Source: Ignavibacteriales bacterium (GTDB lineage Bacteria > Bacteroidota > Ignavibacteria > UBA10030). Taken from it: a stretch of 64,000 bases of DNA. How positions within the stretch are numbered: position 1 is the first letter of the stretch; every line of letters starts with the position of its first letter. Both the position numbers and the translations under genes were made by a program. The notes beneath the pieces were generated by a model. The model was not told the origin of the DNA. It was given only the letters and a program-made list of their open reading frames with translations, and did no database searches. The stretch covers positions 62,001-126,000 of the forward strand of contig JAPLFQ010000012.1 of the NCBI GenBank assembly GCA_026390595.1, written 5' to 3'. This document shows, one piece after another, positions 9,601 through 17,394 of the stretch.

Positions 9601-9707
9601 AGTTCCGTAACCGTGACGGGTTTGTCGTTGGGTATGCGGCTGCAGCCAGAAAGCGAACAGAGGGCCAAAAAAGCAACGGCAGCAGTGAAGAAAAGACGGT
9701 TGAGCAT
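6660..9707 (-). CDS. Secreted lipoprotein: amylo-alpha-1,6-glucosidase-like catalytic domain plus glucodextranase-type C-terminal module
   Basis: A 1015-residue lipoprotein with lipobox LSGC (Cys22), predicted to act on alpha-glucans outside the cytoplasm. An N-terminal beta domain (about 30-250) precedes an (alpha/alpha)6 barrel of the glycogen-debranching C-domain type (about 268-690), with PWFDNYWGRDSFIALPG at 301-317 and LDEYFRYSGD at 375-384. Residues about 806-1015 resemble the surface-anchoring/binding module at the end of glucodextranase and some pullulanases (YDVQDPEGDDNGNGSYTYP start; Ca-binding-like acidic loop). Cytoplasmic debranching enzymes lack both the lipobox and this module, so the protein is likely a surface alpha-glucan hydrolase. 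Exact linkage specificity is not readable. Confidence 0.85.
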   Translation of the reverse strand: MLNRLFFTAAVAFLALCSLSGCSRIPNDKPVTVTELAIEVKGTSREVAFTNKQAGFFYTETNAAHRNSWQGWNVMAKEILEDYDIIDGEQILRKADASGTTVYPHQLVRQYPSETRETMTLLDSVDAFVVQLQDLKGVGLRVRPLFKDGDRHEDFVVKFRDSVLLIAHQRHLRRTAAENYPVWVGISLGSNAPSTLLVSEGETPGLSFSPAGLSCSPSPKNAAIVFAAGDTEEETIVLTRSISANCETYVSGRRQRMESVLNRSFLRTDNQRFDKAFHWALLSMDALVMNQIKKGIFAGLPWFDNYWGRDSFIALPGATLVTGNFSEAKEILRSFADWQEKNPKSPNYGRVPNLVTTGSIAYNTTDGTPRFVIALDEYFRYSGDTAFVKDLYPVVKRSIEGSLAFHVDEHGFLKHGDAESWMDAAGPAGPWSPRGTRANDVQALWFRQLQCGAALARVADDEQSIVLWERIATAVRANFNKFFLIAADTSLADHLNADGTPDREVRPNALFALDMIGSEATRFRLFKTITDRLVYPHGIASLSQDDPNFHPYHHYEPYYVQDAAYHNGIVWTWLAGTWIDAAVSYRLPDLAFKVTDNMVHQILDRGAVGTLSELLDAAPRPGEQEPRLSGTFSQAWSLSEFLRVVYQDYLGIRVDAPGHRLVLSPRFPAALQTARTSVMIGHAHVTISYNVTNDRIEAILESADATDSIAVDLDGVVKGDQKQISFSLPPHRIMKLALSGKEATCSIDGVCRNLEPVTKPEPQVKLEGITLATPAIRPGLQSLKGPSHRLLSNAEATSPSATAAVLYDVQDPEGDDNGNGSYTYPLTPLLKPGSLDITHFTVSADAKFAHFRLRFRDLSNPGWHPEYGFQLTYAAIAIDKDNRPGSGGRAIGMNSNVSLDPQYAYETILYIGGGVRIADSQGTILAEYIPVAGDEKNPIGNTLTKEIAFSIPVDLLGKPDRTWRYTVLVGCQDDHGGAGIGDFRAVESAAKEWAGGGRKKNSDSNVYDVIFPLIR

Positions 9708-10039
9708 GAGAATCTCCGCTGGAAGTCAGAATAACTTACAGATTTTTGGAGTGCATTTCAATCGACTCAAAATGATGGTTCTTTCGGCGCGTCCATAGAA
9801 GAACCTCGTCAGTCTGAGCGCAGGCTTGACGTTTCTTGTCAAGCCGCAGTCGAAGACTCTACCAGGCTCGGTACATCCTTCGTCCCTATGGAGGAATGTC
9901 GTGACTTCGCTCAGTTTGCGTCAGATTCACATGAACTCGCCGGCGCGAGCTCCGCCCCGACGTCTCCGGACAATCCTCGAAAGACGTATGGAGAGCAATC
10001 TGGTTTTTCCGTATCTTCCAAGCACGAAAGGAGATACCC
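9708..10039. other. 332-nt divergent intergenic region
   Basis: Lies between the glucosidase lipoprotein (minus) and the inositol-phosphatase-family gene (plus). It contains a bipartite repeat word (GTCAGTCTGAGCG and CGCAGTCGAAG, 9808-9855) split by an 8-bp hairpin (9823-9845). On the minus strand TTGAAA and TAAGTT separated by 17 nt (about 9736-9764) could be the lipoprotein promoter, weakly supported. No credible gene was seen. Confidence 0.5.
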
Positions 10040-10840
10040 ATGATTCAACTTGCCATCGAAGCTGCACTTGAAGCCGGAAAATACCTGAAGGAAAGCGTTG
10101 GAAAAGTACTTGAGGTCGAAAGTAAATTTGGCCAGGAGACCAACCTCGTAACCCAGATCGACAAGAAGGCGGAAGAGATCATCATCAACAAGATCAAGGC
10201 GAAATACCCTGATCACGACTTTCTTGCTGAGGAATCGGGGAGCCATAACAAGCAATCGGAGGTTCGGTGGATCATTGATCCGCTTGACGGTACGTTAAAC
10301 TTCACGCACGGGATGCCGCTCTTTTCGGTGTCTATTGCTGTCGAGGTGAAGGGAGTGGTCGTTGCCGGTGTGGTATACGAACCGAACCTCGATGAGCTCT
10401 TCACGGCGGAGAAGGGAAAAGGGGCGTTCCTCAACAAGAAACCGATCCATGTTTCCCGTGTTGATACTCTGATTGAGAGTATGATGGTGACGGGATTTCC
10501 CTACACCATCAAGGACAACCCCGATAATGCTGTGCAGCATTTCGTGAACATGCTGATGAAGGCGCAAGGGATCAGACGTCTTGGATCCGCGGCAGTGGAT
10601 CTGTGCTATGTGGCGTGTGGCAGGTTTGATGGATTCTGGGAGGTCTTCTTAAGCCCATGGGATATGGCCGCGGGGGTACTGCTTATTCAGGAGGCGGGAG
10701 GCCGATTCACCGATTTGAGCGGGAAGCCGTCCTCGATTTACAACAAACAGGTCCTGATGACAAACGGATTGATTCACGAAAAGGTCGTTGAGGTCCTGGC
10801 GCAGGGAATGGCGGGGAAGGTCTCTACATCCATGTCTTGA
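10040..10840 (+). CDS. Inositol monophosphatase-family phosphatase
   Basis: A 266-residue Mg-dependent, Li-sensitive-type phosphomonoesterase. The metal-binding motifs are intact: EES at 64-66, DPLDGTLNF at 80-88 and WDMAAGVLLIQEAGG near 207. This superfamily includes inositol-1-phosphatase, fructose-1,6-bisphosphatase-like enzymes and 3'-phosphoadenosine phosphatase (CysQ); the DPLDGTLNFTHG form is nearest to inositol monophosphatase/SuhB. The start has an excellent AAAGGAGA site 6 nt upstream. The gene converges with deoA and their ends overlap by 17 bp. Confidence 0.9.
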   Translation: MIQLAIEAALEAGKYLKESVGKVLEVESKFGQETNLVTQIDKKAEEIIINKIKAKYPDHDFLAEESGSHNKQSEVRWIIDPLDGTLNFTHGMPLFSVSIAVEVKGVVVAGVVYEPNLDELFTAEKGKGAFLNKKPIHVSRVDTLIESMMVTGFPYTIKDNPDNAVQHFVNMLMKAQGIRRLGSAAVDLCYVACGRFDGFWEVFLSPWDMAAGVLLIQEAGGRFTDLSGKPSSIYNKQVLMTNGLIHEKVVEVLAQGMAGKVSTSMS

Positions 10841-12167
10841 CGCCCCCTTTTTCTACATAACTCAGAATAAGGGGTTTGAGACGCGGAGGGGCTGACTGAA
10901 TGTGAAATGCGTTTCGTATCCGATCGCGGGTTTGTTCGAGTACGGCCTCGCGGTCGGTGTGGAATACGGCAAGCGTCTCTCCTCCGTCGACACGGTCACC
11001 CACCTTTTTCGAAAGCACGATACCGGCTTTTGGATCGATCACGTCATCAATTTGTTCCCGGCCGGCTCCAAGCGTGATGCTTGTGAGACCAAGCTCCAGC
11101 GAATCTATCTCGCCCACGTACCCCGATTCCATTGTTTTGACCTCGATACAATAGTTGGACAATGGATACAACTCGAGGTTTTCGAGTGCCGCAGGATCTC
11201 CCCCTTGGGTCGCCGTGATTTCGAGGAACTTGCGATAGGCCGAGCCGTTTTCGATACTGGCGCGGGAAAGTGCCACCCCGTCTGCGATCGTCTTCGCCTT
11301 CTTCCCCAGCATCAACATAGCGCCGGAAAGCACATGGGTCACCTCCATCAGGTCGCTCGACCCGTCCGCCACTCCTCGTATTCCCTTCAAACACTCCACA
11401 GATTCGACAACCTCGAGCCAGTTGCCGATCGTCGTACCGAGCGGCTGACTCATATCCGTGATGAAAGCTACCGTCTCTTTTCCAAACCCGGTCCCGATGC
11501 GCACGAGCGTCTGAGCCAATTCGAGTGACTTCTCATAGGACTGCATAAAGGCCCCGCGTCCCGTTTTCACGTCAAGCACGAGGGCGTCGATCCCTTCTGC
11601 CAGTTTCTTGCTCATGATGCTCCCGGCGATCAGGGGAATGCACTCGACAGTGGCGGTGACATCGCGAAGCGCGTACATCTTTTTGTCGGCGGGCACAATC
11701 TCGTTGGTCTGGCCGATCAGGACGGCGCCGACTTGACGAATGACGGCTTTGTATTCATACAGCGAAAGAGCGGTGCGGAATCCCGGAATCGACTCCAGCT
11801 TGTCGAGCGTGCCCCCGGTATGACCGAGCCCGCGGCCCGAGATCATCGGAACAGGCACTCCACAGGCAGCGACAATCGGCGCGAGAATGAGCGACACTTT
11901 GTCCCCAACGCCGCCGGTCGAATGCTTGTCGACTTTGATGCCGGGAATATCAGAGAGGTCGATGACGACGCCTGAATGGAGCATGAGTCGTGTGAACGTG
12001 AGCGTTTCCTCTTCGCTCATGCCGCGGAAAAAACAGGCCATCAGAAAGGCCGTCATCTGGTAGTCTGGAATGGAACCGGCGACATACCCCGAAATGAGCC
12101 AGCGGAGTTCGTCCTCGCTCAGTGTTCCGCCTTCACGCTTCTTTTTGATCAGCTCAACAGGAGTCAT
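10824..12167 (-). CDS. deoA: Thymidine/pyrimidine-nucleoside phosphorylase
   Basis: Phosphorolyses thymidine or pyrimidine nucleosides to base and (deoxy)ribose-1-phosphate in nucleoside salvage. The 447-residue protein shows the phosphate-binding signature DKHSTGGVGDKVSLILAP (from residue 80) and the SGRGLGHTGGTLDKLES block. The start at 12167 overlaps the stop of the upstream NUDIX gene in an ATGA, indicating translational coupling. Together with pyrE a few genes upstream this strand carries a pyrimidine salvage/synthesis theme. Whether it prefers thymidine or uridine cannot be settled by eye. Confidence 0.93.
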   Translation of the reverse strand: MTPVELIKKKREGGTLSEDELRWLISGYVAGSIPDYQMTAFLMACFFRGMSEEETLTFTRLMLHSGVVIDLSDIPGIKVDKHSTGGVGDKVSLILAPIVAACGVPVPMISGRGLGHTGGTLDKLESIPGFRTALSLYEYKAVIRQVGAVLIGQTNEIVPADKKMYALRDVTATVECIPLIAGSIMSKKLAEGIDALVLDVKTGRGAFMQSYEKSLELAQTLVRIGTGFGKETVAFITDMSQPLGTTIGNWLEVVESVECLKGIRGVADGSSDLMEVTHVLSGAMLMLGKKAKTIADGVALSRASIENGSAYRKFLEITATQGGDPAALENLELYPLSNYCIEVKTMESGYVGEIDSLELGLTSITLGAGREQIDDVIDPKAGIVLSKKVGDRVDGGETLAVFHTDREAVLEQTRDRIRNAFHIQSAPPRLKPLILSYVEKGGVKTWM

Positions 12168-12736
12168 CGCGCGGGGTCCGTGATGTGAATCGTTCCGGCA
12201 CGGAGCAGCTGTGCAGTCATCATGATTCCGCATATCGTCTTGCCGTCCACGATTTCCCCCCGCTCAATCATGTTCACGACGTCGTCAAGGTGAAATGGTT
12301 TGACCACCAGATCCATTTCGCCCTCCTCCAGCCGCTGGCCGTGCGGGGATTTCTTCAGCCCCATGGCCAGGTAGATATGAAGCAGTTCGTTGCAGAATCC
12401 GGGAGTGGTGTAGATCGCTGTCAGTTTCCGGATGGATCCGGCGATGTAGCCTGTCTCCTCCTCCAGTTCACGCATTGCGCAGAGCTGAGGGTCTTCACCG
12501 GGGTCGAGTTTGCCGGCGGGGAGTTCCAGCAATTCCGTCTTGATGGGATAGCGATACTGATGAACGAGCAGAACCGTGCCGTCATCGAGCAGTGGAACAA
12601 CCACAGCGCCTCCCGGATGTTCGGCAACTTCACGTACGCCGCGCCTGCCGGAAAGGTATTCCACATCATCAACAAGCAGGCTGAAGATTGTTCCGCTGTA
12701 TCGTTTTTCGCTCTTAAGCGTTTTTACGTGTGTCAT
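12164..12736 (-). CDS. NUDIX hydrolase, ADP-ribose pyrophosphatase type
   Basis: A 190-residue hydrolase with a complete Nudix box at 75-97 (G-x5-E-x7-RELEEETGY). The N-terminal beta domain and the HQYRYP segment at 59-64 match ADP-ribose pyrophosphatases (NudF type), which cleave ADP-ribose to AMP and ribose-5-phosphate. I place the start at ATG 12736; this lies 23 bases inside the end of mscS, and the gene's stop overlaps the deoA start by 4 bases. A longer frame exists upstream but the extra residues lie in the mscS coding region and do not resemble the family. Confidence 0.9.
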   Translation of the reverse strand: MTHVKTLKSEKRYSGTIFSLLVDDVEYLSGRRGVREVAEHPGGAVVVPLLDDGTVLLVHQYRYPIKTELLELPAGKLDPGEDPQLCAMRELEEETGYIAGSIRKLTAIYTTPGFCNELLHIYLAMGLKKSPHGQRLEEGEMDLVVKPFHLDDVVNMIERGEIVDGKTICGIMMTAQLLRAGTIHITDPAR

Positions 12737-13817
12737 TCGGGGGATTGAAGAGTTGAACAACCCGGTACGGCAGAGCAAGTTGTATTCCTTCCCCTGCAAA
12801 GGCCCTGGTGATCTGTTCCCGCAGAGTCGTCTCGATGGGAAACTTCTTGCGGTAGTCGTCTGTGCGGCCGTTCAGTTGAAGATTCAGAGACGCCTCGCCG
12901 AATGAAATCAAAAAGACAGCCGGTGCAGGTGTCTTCAGGACATCGGGGTGCTGTGTGGCAAGATCGGTGATGATGGCTCGTACGCGGTCAATGTCGGTTC
13001 CGTGCGGGACGCTGATGTCAACGGAAATACGGATCTGTTCGGACGGATACGAGTAATTGATGATCTTCCCCTTGATCAAGTCGGCGTTCGGGAAGACGAT
13101 GAGATTGTTATCGAAATCCAGAATCCTCGTGCTGCGGATACCGATTTCGTGGACATCCCCCATCTCGCCGGAGGGGAGCTTGATACGGTCACCGACACGA
13201 AATGGGCGATCGGTCATGATGATGAATCCGCCGATCATGTTTGCGATCGTTTCCTGGGCGGCAAGCGCGATGGCCAGCGAGCCGACACCGAGCGAAACGA
13301 CTAGGCTGCTGACGTCCTGGCCGAAATGATGCAGGACGATGATCAGCGCAATGAGCGCAACGAGGATGTTGATGATACGATTGACGAGGGGAAACAGCGC
13401 CTCGTTGAGCTTGGAGGAGGTGCGCCGGGCATGACGCTCCATCGTGTACTTGATGGTGGAGTCGGCCAGCCGTATGAGTACGATGGTCACAACGGCAACG
13501 AAGCAGACGAAGATAATCCCCTGTGCATACCCCAGCCATTGGCGTGCAAACAGATCCGTGGCATCGGTTCCCCGGATCAGCTCTTCCGTGGCAAGATAGG
13601 AACCTGCAACGACGGCAATCCACTTGATCCGGTCGACAATGATTTCGATGATGATGTCGTCCAGTTCACTGTCAGTCCTGGAGGCAAGGCGTCTGCCAAT
13701 GGTTGTCAGAAATCGTTTCGCGATCCATCCGAGGACCATAGCGCCAAGAAACATGAGGGCGCCGACGATGAGGTGGGAGAGGAGCGCGCTGCCGAGATAT
13801 GTGCGAAGGGATTCCAA
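12714..13817 (-). CDS. mscS: MscS-family small-conductance mechanosensitive channel
   Basis: Membrane channel that releases solutes on hypo-osmotic shock. The 367-residue protein has four hydrophobic segments before a typical pore-lining helix (SLGVGSLAIALAAQETIANMIGG) and the MscS beta domain (RPFRVGDRIKLPSGEMGDVHEIGIRSTRI, then FPNADLIKGKIINY). The apparent start at 13817 is TTG; no ATG precedes the first membrane segment in this frame. A long N-terminal region places it with the larger YbdG/YnaI-like members rather than the 286-residue E. coli MscS. Confidence 0.9.
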   Translation of the reverse strand: MESLRTYLGSALLSHLIVGALMFLGAMVLGWIAKRFLTTIGRRLASRTDSELDDIIIEIIVDRIKWIAVVAGSYLATEELIRGTDATDLFARQWLGYAQGIIFVCFVAVVTIVLIRLADSTIKYTMERHARRTSSKLNEALFPLVNRIINILVALIALIIVLHHFGQDVSSLVVSLGVGSLAIALAAQETIANMIGGFIIMTDRPFRVGDRIKLPSGEMGDVHEIGIRSTRILDFDNNLIVFPNADLIKGKIINYSYPSEQIRISVDISVPHGTDIDRVRAIITDLATQHPDVLKTPAPAVFLISFGEASLNLQLNGRTDDYRKKFPIETTLREQITRAFAGEGIQLALPYRVVQLFNPPNDTRKNA

Positions 13818-13828
13818 AAGAGGTTAGA

Positions 13829-13858
13829 TCAAGACGTTAATTGGTTAAATGGTTAATT
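13829..13858. repeat. ggttaatt word repeat
   Basis: Three near-identical words (gttaattg, gttaaatg, gttaattc) fill the short gap between mscS and pyrE. The same word in both orientations forms a hairpin at 59643-59722. Confidence 0.5.
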
Positions 13859-13863
13859 CCGGG

Positions 13864-14445
13864 TCAGTAGTTGCCGCGGCTGCCGGGCTTGATTGCTGTG
13901 CCGCCTTCTTTGCACAACGGGCATTCCTCGGGTTTGTACGTCACAACGTCCATCTGCAAAACGGAAAAGTGTTTGGCTTCGAACAAGATCTTCCCGTTGC
14001 TCCGGTCCACAATATATCCCACGCCTGCCAGCCGGGCATCCGCCTTTTTCACCTGATCGACGATCTCGAAGACCGATCCGCCGGTGGTCACAACGTCTTC
14101 AACCACAAGCGTCCGTTCTCCGGGATGAATTTCAAAGCCACGCCGGAGCTGCATTTTTCCATCGATCCGCTCGGCAAAAATCGTCCGTGCTCTGAGCATC
14201 CTGCCGACTTCCGTGCCAACAACGACGCCGCCGATGGCCGGCGAGATAACGAGCTCAATGTCGGCATATTCGAAGTGTTTGGCGATTTCGCCGCAGAGCA
14301 GATGTAAATACTTCGGGTATTGGAGCACCTTGGCGCACTGAAAGTATTGCGGGCTGTGGAGTCCGGAGGTGAGCTGAAAATGCCCTTCGAGAAGAGCCTT
14401 CGTCTCGCGGAATATATCGAGAATCTGTTCCTTGGGGAGTTTCAC
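13864..14445 (-). CDS. pyrE: Orotate phosphoribosyltransferase
   Basis: Joins orotate to PRPP to make orotidine monophosphate in pyrimidine synthesis. The PRPP-binding motif TLVVEDVVTTGGSVFE lies at 112-127 and the N-terminal ALLEGHFQLTSGLHSPQYF block at 18-36 matches the bacterial/archaeal short form. The frame is open as far as 14805 but overlaps the TPR gene there; the family alignment begins at VKLPKEQILDIF, so I use GTG 14445, giving 193 residues. There is no ATG between the TPR stop and this GTG, and no strong ribosome site. The C-terminal PLCKEGGTAIKPGSR extension is seen in cyanobacterial and thermophile PyrE. Confidence 0.9.
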   Translation of the reverse strand: MKLPKEQILDIFRETKALLEGHFQLTSGLHSPQYFQCAKVLQYPKYLHLLCGEIAKHFEYADIELVISPAIGGVVVGTEVGRMLRARTIFAERIDGKMQLRRGFEIHPGERTLVVEDVVTTGGSVFEIVDQVKKADARLAGVGYIVDRSNGKILFEAKHFSVLQMDVVTYKPEECPLCKEGGTAIKPGSRGNY

Positions 14446-14557
14446 GGCGCTTGTGTGGTAATAGTGGATGGAAAATCGTTCAACTGCTTCGTTGAAAAAA
14501 GATAGCAAGAAGTCGCTTGATGTGCAACGAGAAGAAGGGGGGATCGAGAGGGGGAGC

Positions 14558-14875
14558 TCAGGGTTCCATTGAATCAAGAGCGTCCTGCATCTCTGCTTTC
14601 GCGTGATGGTCTCCCTGCTGAGCGGCGATATGCATTCCGCGCTTGAAGATGGCCGCGGCCTCCTGAAGCCTGCCGAGCCTCTCGTACAGGTATCCCAGTT
14701 GTTGATAGGCGGGAACGTACGTCTGATCGCGGAGCAAAAGGTCTTCCAACAATACAACTGCCTGACCCGAGTCGTTGGCTCCGGCATATTCCAGGGCCAA
14801 CGCATAACGACTGAAACCGTCGTTGGGATCTTGTTCGAGCAGGGCCTTCAGCTTTCCGATTCGATCTTCCCTCAT
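14558..14875 (-). CDS. Small tetratricopeptide-repeat protein
   Basis: A 105-residue soluble protein composed almost entirely of TPR helices (about residues 6-95: DGFSRYALALEYAGAND, YVPAYQQLGYLYERLGRLQEAAAIFKRG). Such proteins serve as protein-binding scaffolds. Its ATG overlaps the stop of the upstream dehydratase in an ATGA, so the two are probably translated together; the functional reason is not evident. Confidence 0.85.
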   Translation of the reverse strand: MREDRIGKLKALLEQDPNDGFSRYALALEYAGANDSGQAVVLLEDLLLRDQTYVPAYQQLGYLYERLGRLQEAAAIFKRGMHIAAQQGDHHAKAEMQDALDSMEP

Positions 14876-15153
14876 AGTCCGTCGATCGCCTTTGCCAGTT
14901 TGAAATCGTATTCAGTCAGGCCGCCTGCACTGTGCGTCGAGAGTGTAAGACGCACCTTGTTCCATCGGATGTCGATATCGGGGTGGTGGTTGTGCTTCTC
15001 CGCAAGCAGTGCCACCGAATTCACGAATCCCATTGCATGGACGAAATCGGTCAGCTCGACGAGCTTCCTGATTTCCTTTCCATCCAACGTCCAGCCATGC
15101 AGTTCTTTGATCTGATCAGAAACCTGATCGTTGCTCAGAAGGGTTGGTGCCAT
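14872..15153 (-). CDS. phhB: 4a-hydroxytetrahydrobiopterin (pterin carbinolamine) dehydratase
   Basis: A 93-residue protein matching PCD/DCoH, which dehydrates pterin-4a-carbinolamine formed by aromatic amino-acid hydroxylases. The active-site block KHNHHPDIDIRWNKVRLTL begins at residue 53 and the SAGGLTEYDFKLA motif follows. Start chosen at ATG 15153 (MAPTLLSNDQ), as in the family; the longer frame adds an unrelated N-terminus. No phenylalanine hydroxylase is present in the window, so the role may be molybdopterin- or folate-linked as proposed for orphan bacterial PCDs. Confidence 0.9.
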   Translation of the reverse strand: MAPTLLSNDQVSDQIKELHGWTLDGKEIRKLVELTDFVHAMGFVNSVALLAEKHNHHPDIDIRWNKVRLTLSTHSAGGLTEYDFKLAKAIDGL

Positions 15154-15308
15154 CGCTTCATCCTCCAATCGGCTGGGTGCTATGAAACACACCGCAAAGA
15201 TCACCAGGAAATCATAAGACTCTAGTGTCGATCTGAAATCTAGGACTTTCTGTTCTTGGCGGCCTTGGCGGTTTAGTTTCTGGTCGTGACCTCGATGCTG
15301 AACAAACG

Positions 15309-15821
15309 CTAGATGATCAGTGCCGTGAATGTCGAGTTGTCGGTCGTGCCGGGAATGATGCCCATTGTGTACAGGAGAATTCCCGCGGCAATTGCCAGGA
15401 GTACGAACACGAACCCTGCTACTAACAACCAGAACATCAGGGTATAAAGTTTCCGAAGGTCCGTAAGGGCATCCATCAGATGCGGAATATCACGTCCTTT
15501 TGTGTCGATCACGAGCCTGAAGGAATGAGCTGCGTGGATCGTCCATATCCCGATGAGGAGCTCCGGGGTCACCAGGACGAGATAGAACAGGCCAACCAGG
15601 GGAGAGAAGAAGAAGGCGACCACCCCGGCCAGGGCGACAAAACAGCTCGCGATGATGTAGAAGACCCCGACGAACTTCATCTTTCGGGCCAACACGCGAA
15701 TGATATCATTCTGCGCAGGCGTGAATTCGTAGGGGGCTTGGGGTTCTTGCTGCTCCTGTGGTTGAGTCGGATGCACAGGCGGAACAGGGTTGTGGGAGTC
15801 AGATCCGGCGGGCTGAGTCAT
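15309..15821 (-). CDS. Small membrane protein of unknown function
   Basis: A 170-residue protein with a Pro/Gln-rich hydrophilic N-terminus (1-35), then hydrophobic segments at about 49-70, 74-98 and 131-156, and a short tail. A charged loop (RLVIDTKGRDIPHLMDALTDLRKLY) links the second and third. The layout recalls small DUF-type inner-membrane proteins in this phylum but I recognise no family. Convincing as a gene because of its amphipathic/hydrophobic pattern and ATG start; isolated from neighbours by more than 100 nt on each side. Confidence 0.75.
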   Translation of the reverse strand: MTQPAGSDSHNPVPPVHPTQPQEQQEPQAPYEFTPAQNDIIRVLARKMKFVGVFYIIASCFVALAGVVAFFFSPLVGLFYLVLVTPELLIGIWTIHAAHSFRLVIDTKGRDIPHLMDALTDLRKLYTLMFWLLVAGFVFVLLAIAAGILLYTMGIIPGTTDNSTFTALII

Positions 15822-15964
15822 GAACAGGCCTTTTTCGAATGTGAACCATCAGGATGAATCTCCCCATGCCGAAAGGCGGCGTGCCCCCGTGCGAGCGTCA
15901 CACGAACTGAAGCGTGCTTGGTATCGCGGCAAGTGGACTCATTGAAAGCGGAACGCGACAGGGC

Positions 15965-16486
15965 TCACAACGCCATCGGCGAATTGTGGGAGAACTTCTC
16001 GTACTCGCTGCGAAGGACGATATGCTTCGTATCGATTGCGCGGTCAATTGCCAGAACGCCGTTGAGATGATCGATCTCGTGCTGGAGGAGTTCCGAGAGT
16101 GCGCCGTCTGCGCGCAGCCGTTTCTTCTTTCCCTGTTCGTCTAGAAAGGCGACCTCGATCGAGTAATTCCGCTGCACGTGAGCGAGAATGTCGGGGAAGG
16201 AAAAACAATCATCCCAAAGGTGGAACTTCTTTCTGCTTCTTCTGACGATCTTCGGATTGATGAGAGGCCCCGTAAACTCGAAGTCGATATATATGATCTG
16301 CTGCATCGCGCCGATTTGCGGCGCGGCAATGCCGCGGCCAAATCCCCGCTGAGATCGAAAGCGCATAAGAGTGTCGCGTAAATCATTGACGATGCAGCGG
16401 GTTTCTTCGGTCCGCACAGATTTCACAGAAGCGCATTTCTGGCGAAGAACCGGGTTGCCGAGAAGCAGGATATCTCGTGCAGGCAT
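15965..16486 (-). CDS. def: Divergent peptide deformylase
   Basis: Removes the formyl group from N-terminal Met, or is a paralogue. The 173-residue protein has motif 1 GRGIAAPQIG (50-59) and motif 3 HEIDH (136-140) intact. Motif 2, normally EGCLS, reads DDCFS (92-96): the metal-binding Cys94 is kept but Glu-Gly is replaced by Asp-Asp, preceded by Trp. All three metal ligands are present, so catalysis is plausible, but the protein is probably not the housekeeping type. fmt, its usual partner, is not adjacent; murI and glnD lie upstream. Confidence 0.85.
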   Translation of the reverse strand: MPARDILLLGNPVLRQKCASVKSVRTEETRCIVNDLRDTLMRFRSQRGFGRGIAAPQIGAMQQIIYIDFEFTGPLINPKIVRRSRKKFHLWDDCFSFPDILAHVQRNYSIEVAFLDEQGKKKRLRADGALSELLQHEIDHLNGVLAIDRAIDTKHIVLRSEYEKFSHNSPMAL

Positions 16487-16565
16487 GATGACTCCTGAGG
16501 TGATGAGGCAATGTACCTAAAACCCGAAGGCGATGCAACGTGAAGGAGAGGGTTGTGCTTTTCTT

Positions 16566-17375
16566 TTACGCGGCGAAACCTGCGACTCTGTGCACTCTCC
16601 CAAGCTTCTGGCCCAGAAAACGCTCGCCGACCTCGGTGAACCTGTGCGGCACGTCGCTGACGTTGAACTGAAGGTTTGGCTTCAGCTTGCTTGCGTTGCG
16701 CATGTTCTGATCGTCGAGGAGCTTCTTCACGGTGACAGCAGTCGCCTCGCCGGAATCGATGAGGAGGACCGACTGATGCAGAACCTTACCAATGACCTCC
16801 CTGAGCAGCGGATAGTGCGTGCAGCCAAGGATGAGCGTGTCGATTTTCTGGAGCGTGAGGGGGAAGAGATATTCTTTGGCGATCAGCTCTGTCGCCTTGT
16901 GATCCGTCCATCCTTCCTCTGCCAATGGAACGAAGAGCGGGCATGCCTGGCTGAAAGCTTGGATACCCGGGTCGAATTGCCTCAGGGCGTTGACGTACGC
17001 GTTGCTATTAACGGTGCCAATGGTGCCGATGATTCCAACCCGTTTCTTCGTTGTCGCTTCGGCAGCTGCTTCGGCACCCGGGATGATCACCCCCACAACC
17101 GGCACCTTGGCGCGTTTCTGCACAACATCGAGGGCGACTGCGGAAACCGTATTGCAGGCGATCACGATCATTTTCACGTCATGCCCGAGCAGCACGTCTG
17201 TATCCTGCGCGGCGTATTCGCGTACCACCTGGGATGATTTTGGACCGTACGGCACGCGTGCGGTGTCACCGAAATACACGATGTTCTCATGCGGCAGATG
17301 ATGCGTCAGCGCACGTACAACAGTCAGTCCGCCGATGCCTGAATCAAATACTCCGATGGGTCTGGAGTTGCTCAT
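16566..17375 (-). CDS. murI: Glutamate racemase
   Basis: Makes D-glutamate for peptidoglycan. The 269-residue protein has the family start IGVFDSGIGGLTVVRAL (7-23) and both catalytic cysteines: Cys74 in IACNTVSA and Cys185 in LGCTHYPLL. Length is normal. It follows glnD on the same strand after a 19-nt gap, so the two may be cotranscribed. Confidence 0.96.
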   Translation of the reverse strand: MSNSRPIGVFDSGIGGLTVVRALTHHLPHENIVYFGDTARVPYGPKSSQVVREYAAQDTDVLLGHDVKMIVIACNTVSAVALDVVQKRAKVPVVGVIIPGAEAAAEATTKKRVGIIGTIGTVNSNAYVNALRQFDPGIQAFSQACPLFVPLAEEGWTDHKATELIAKEYLFPLTLQKIDTLILGCTHYPLLREVIGKVLHQSVLLIDSGEATAVTVKKLLDDQNMRNASKLKPNLQFNVSDVPHRFTEVGERFLGQKLGRVHRVAGFAA

Positions 17376-17394
17376 ACGCTCTCCTGCTCTATGG

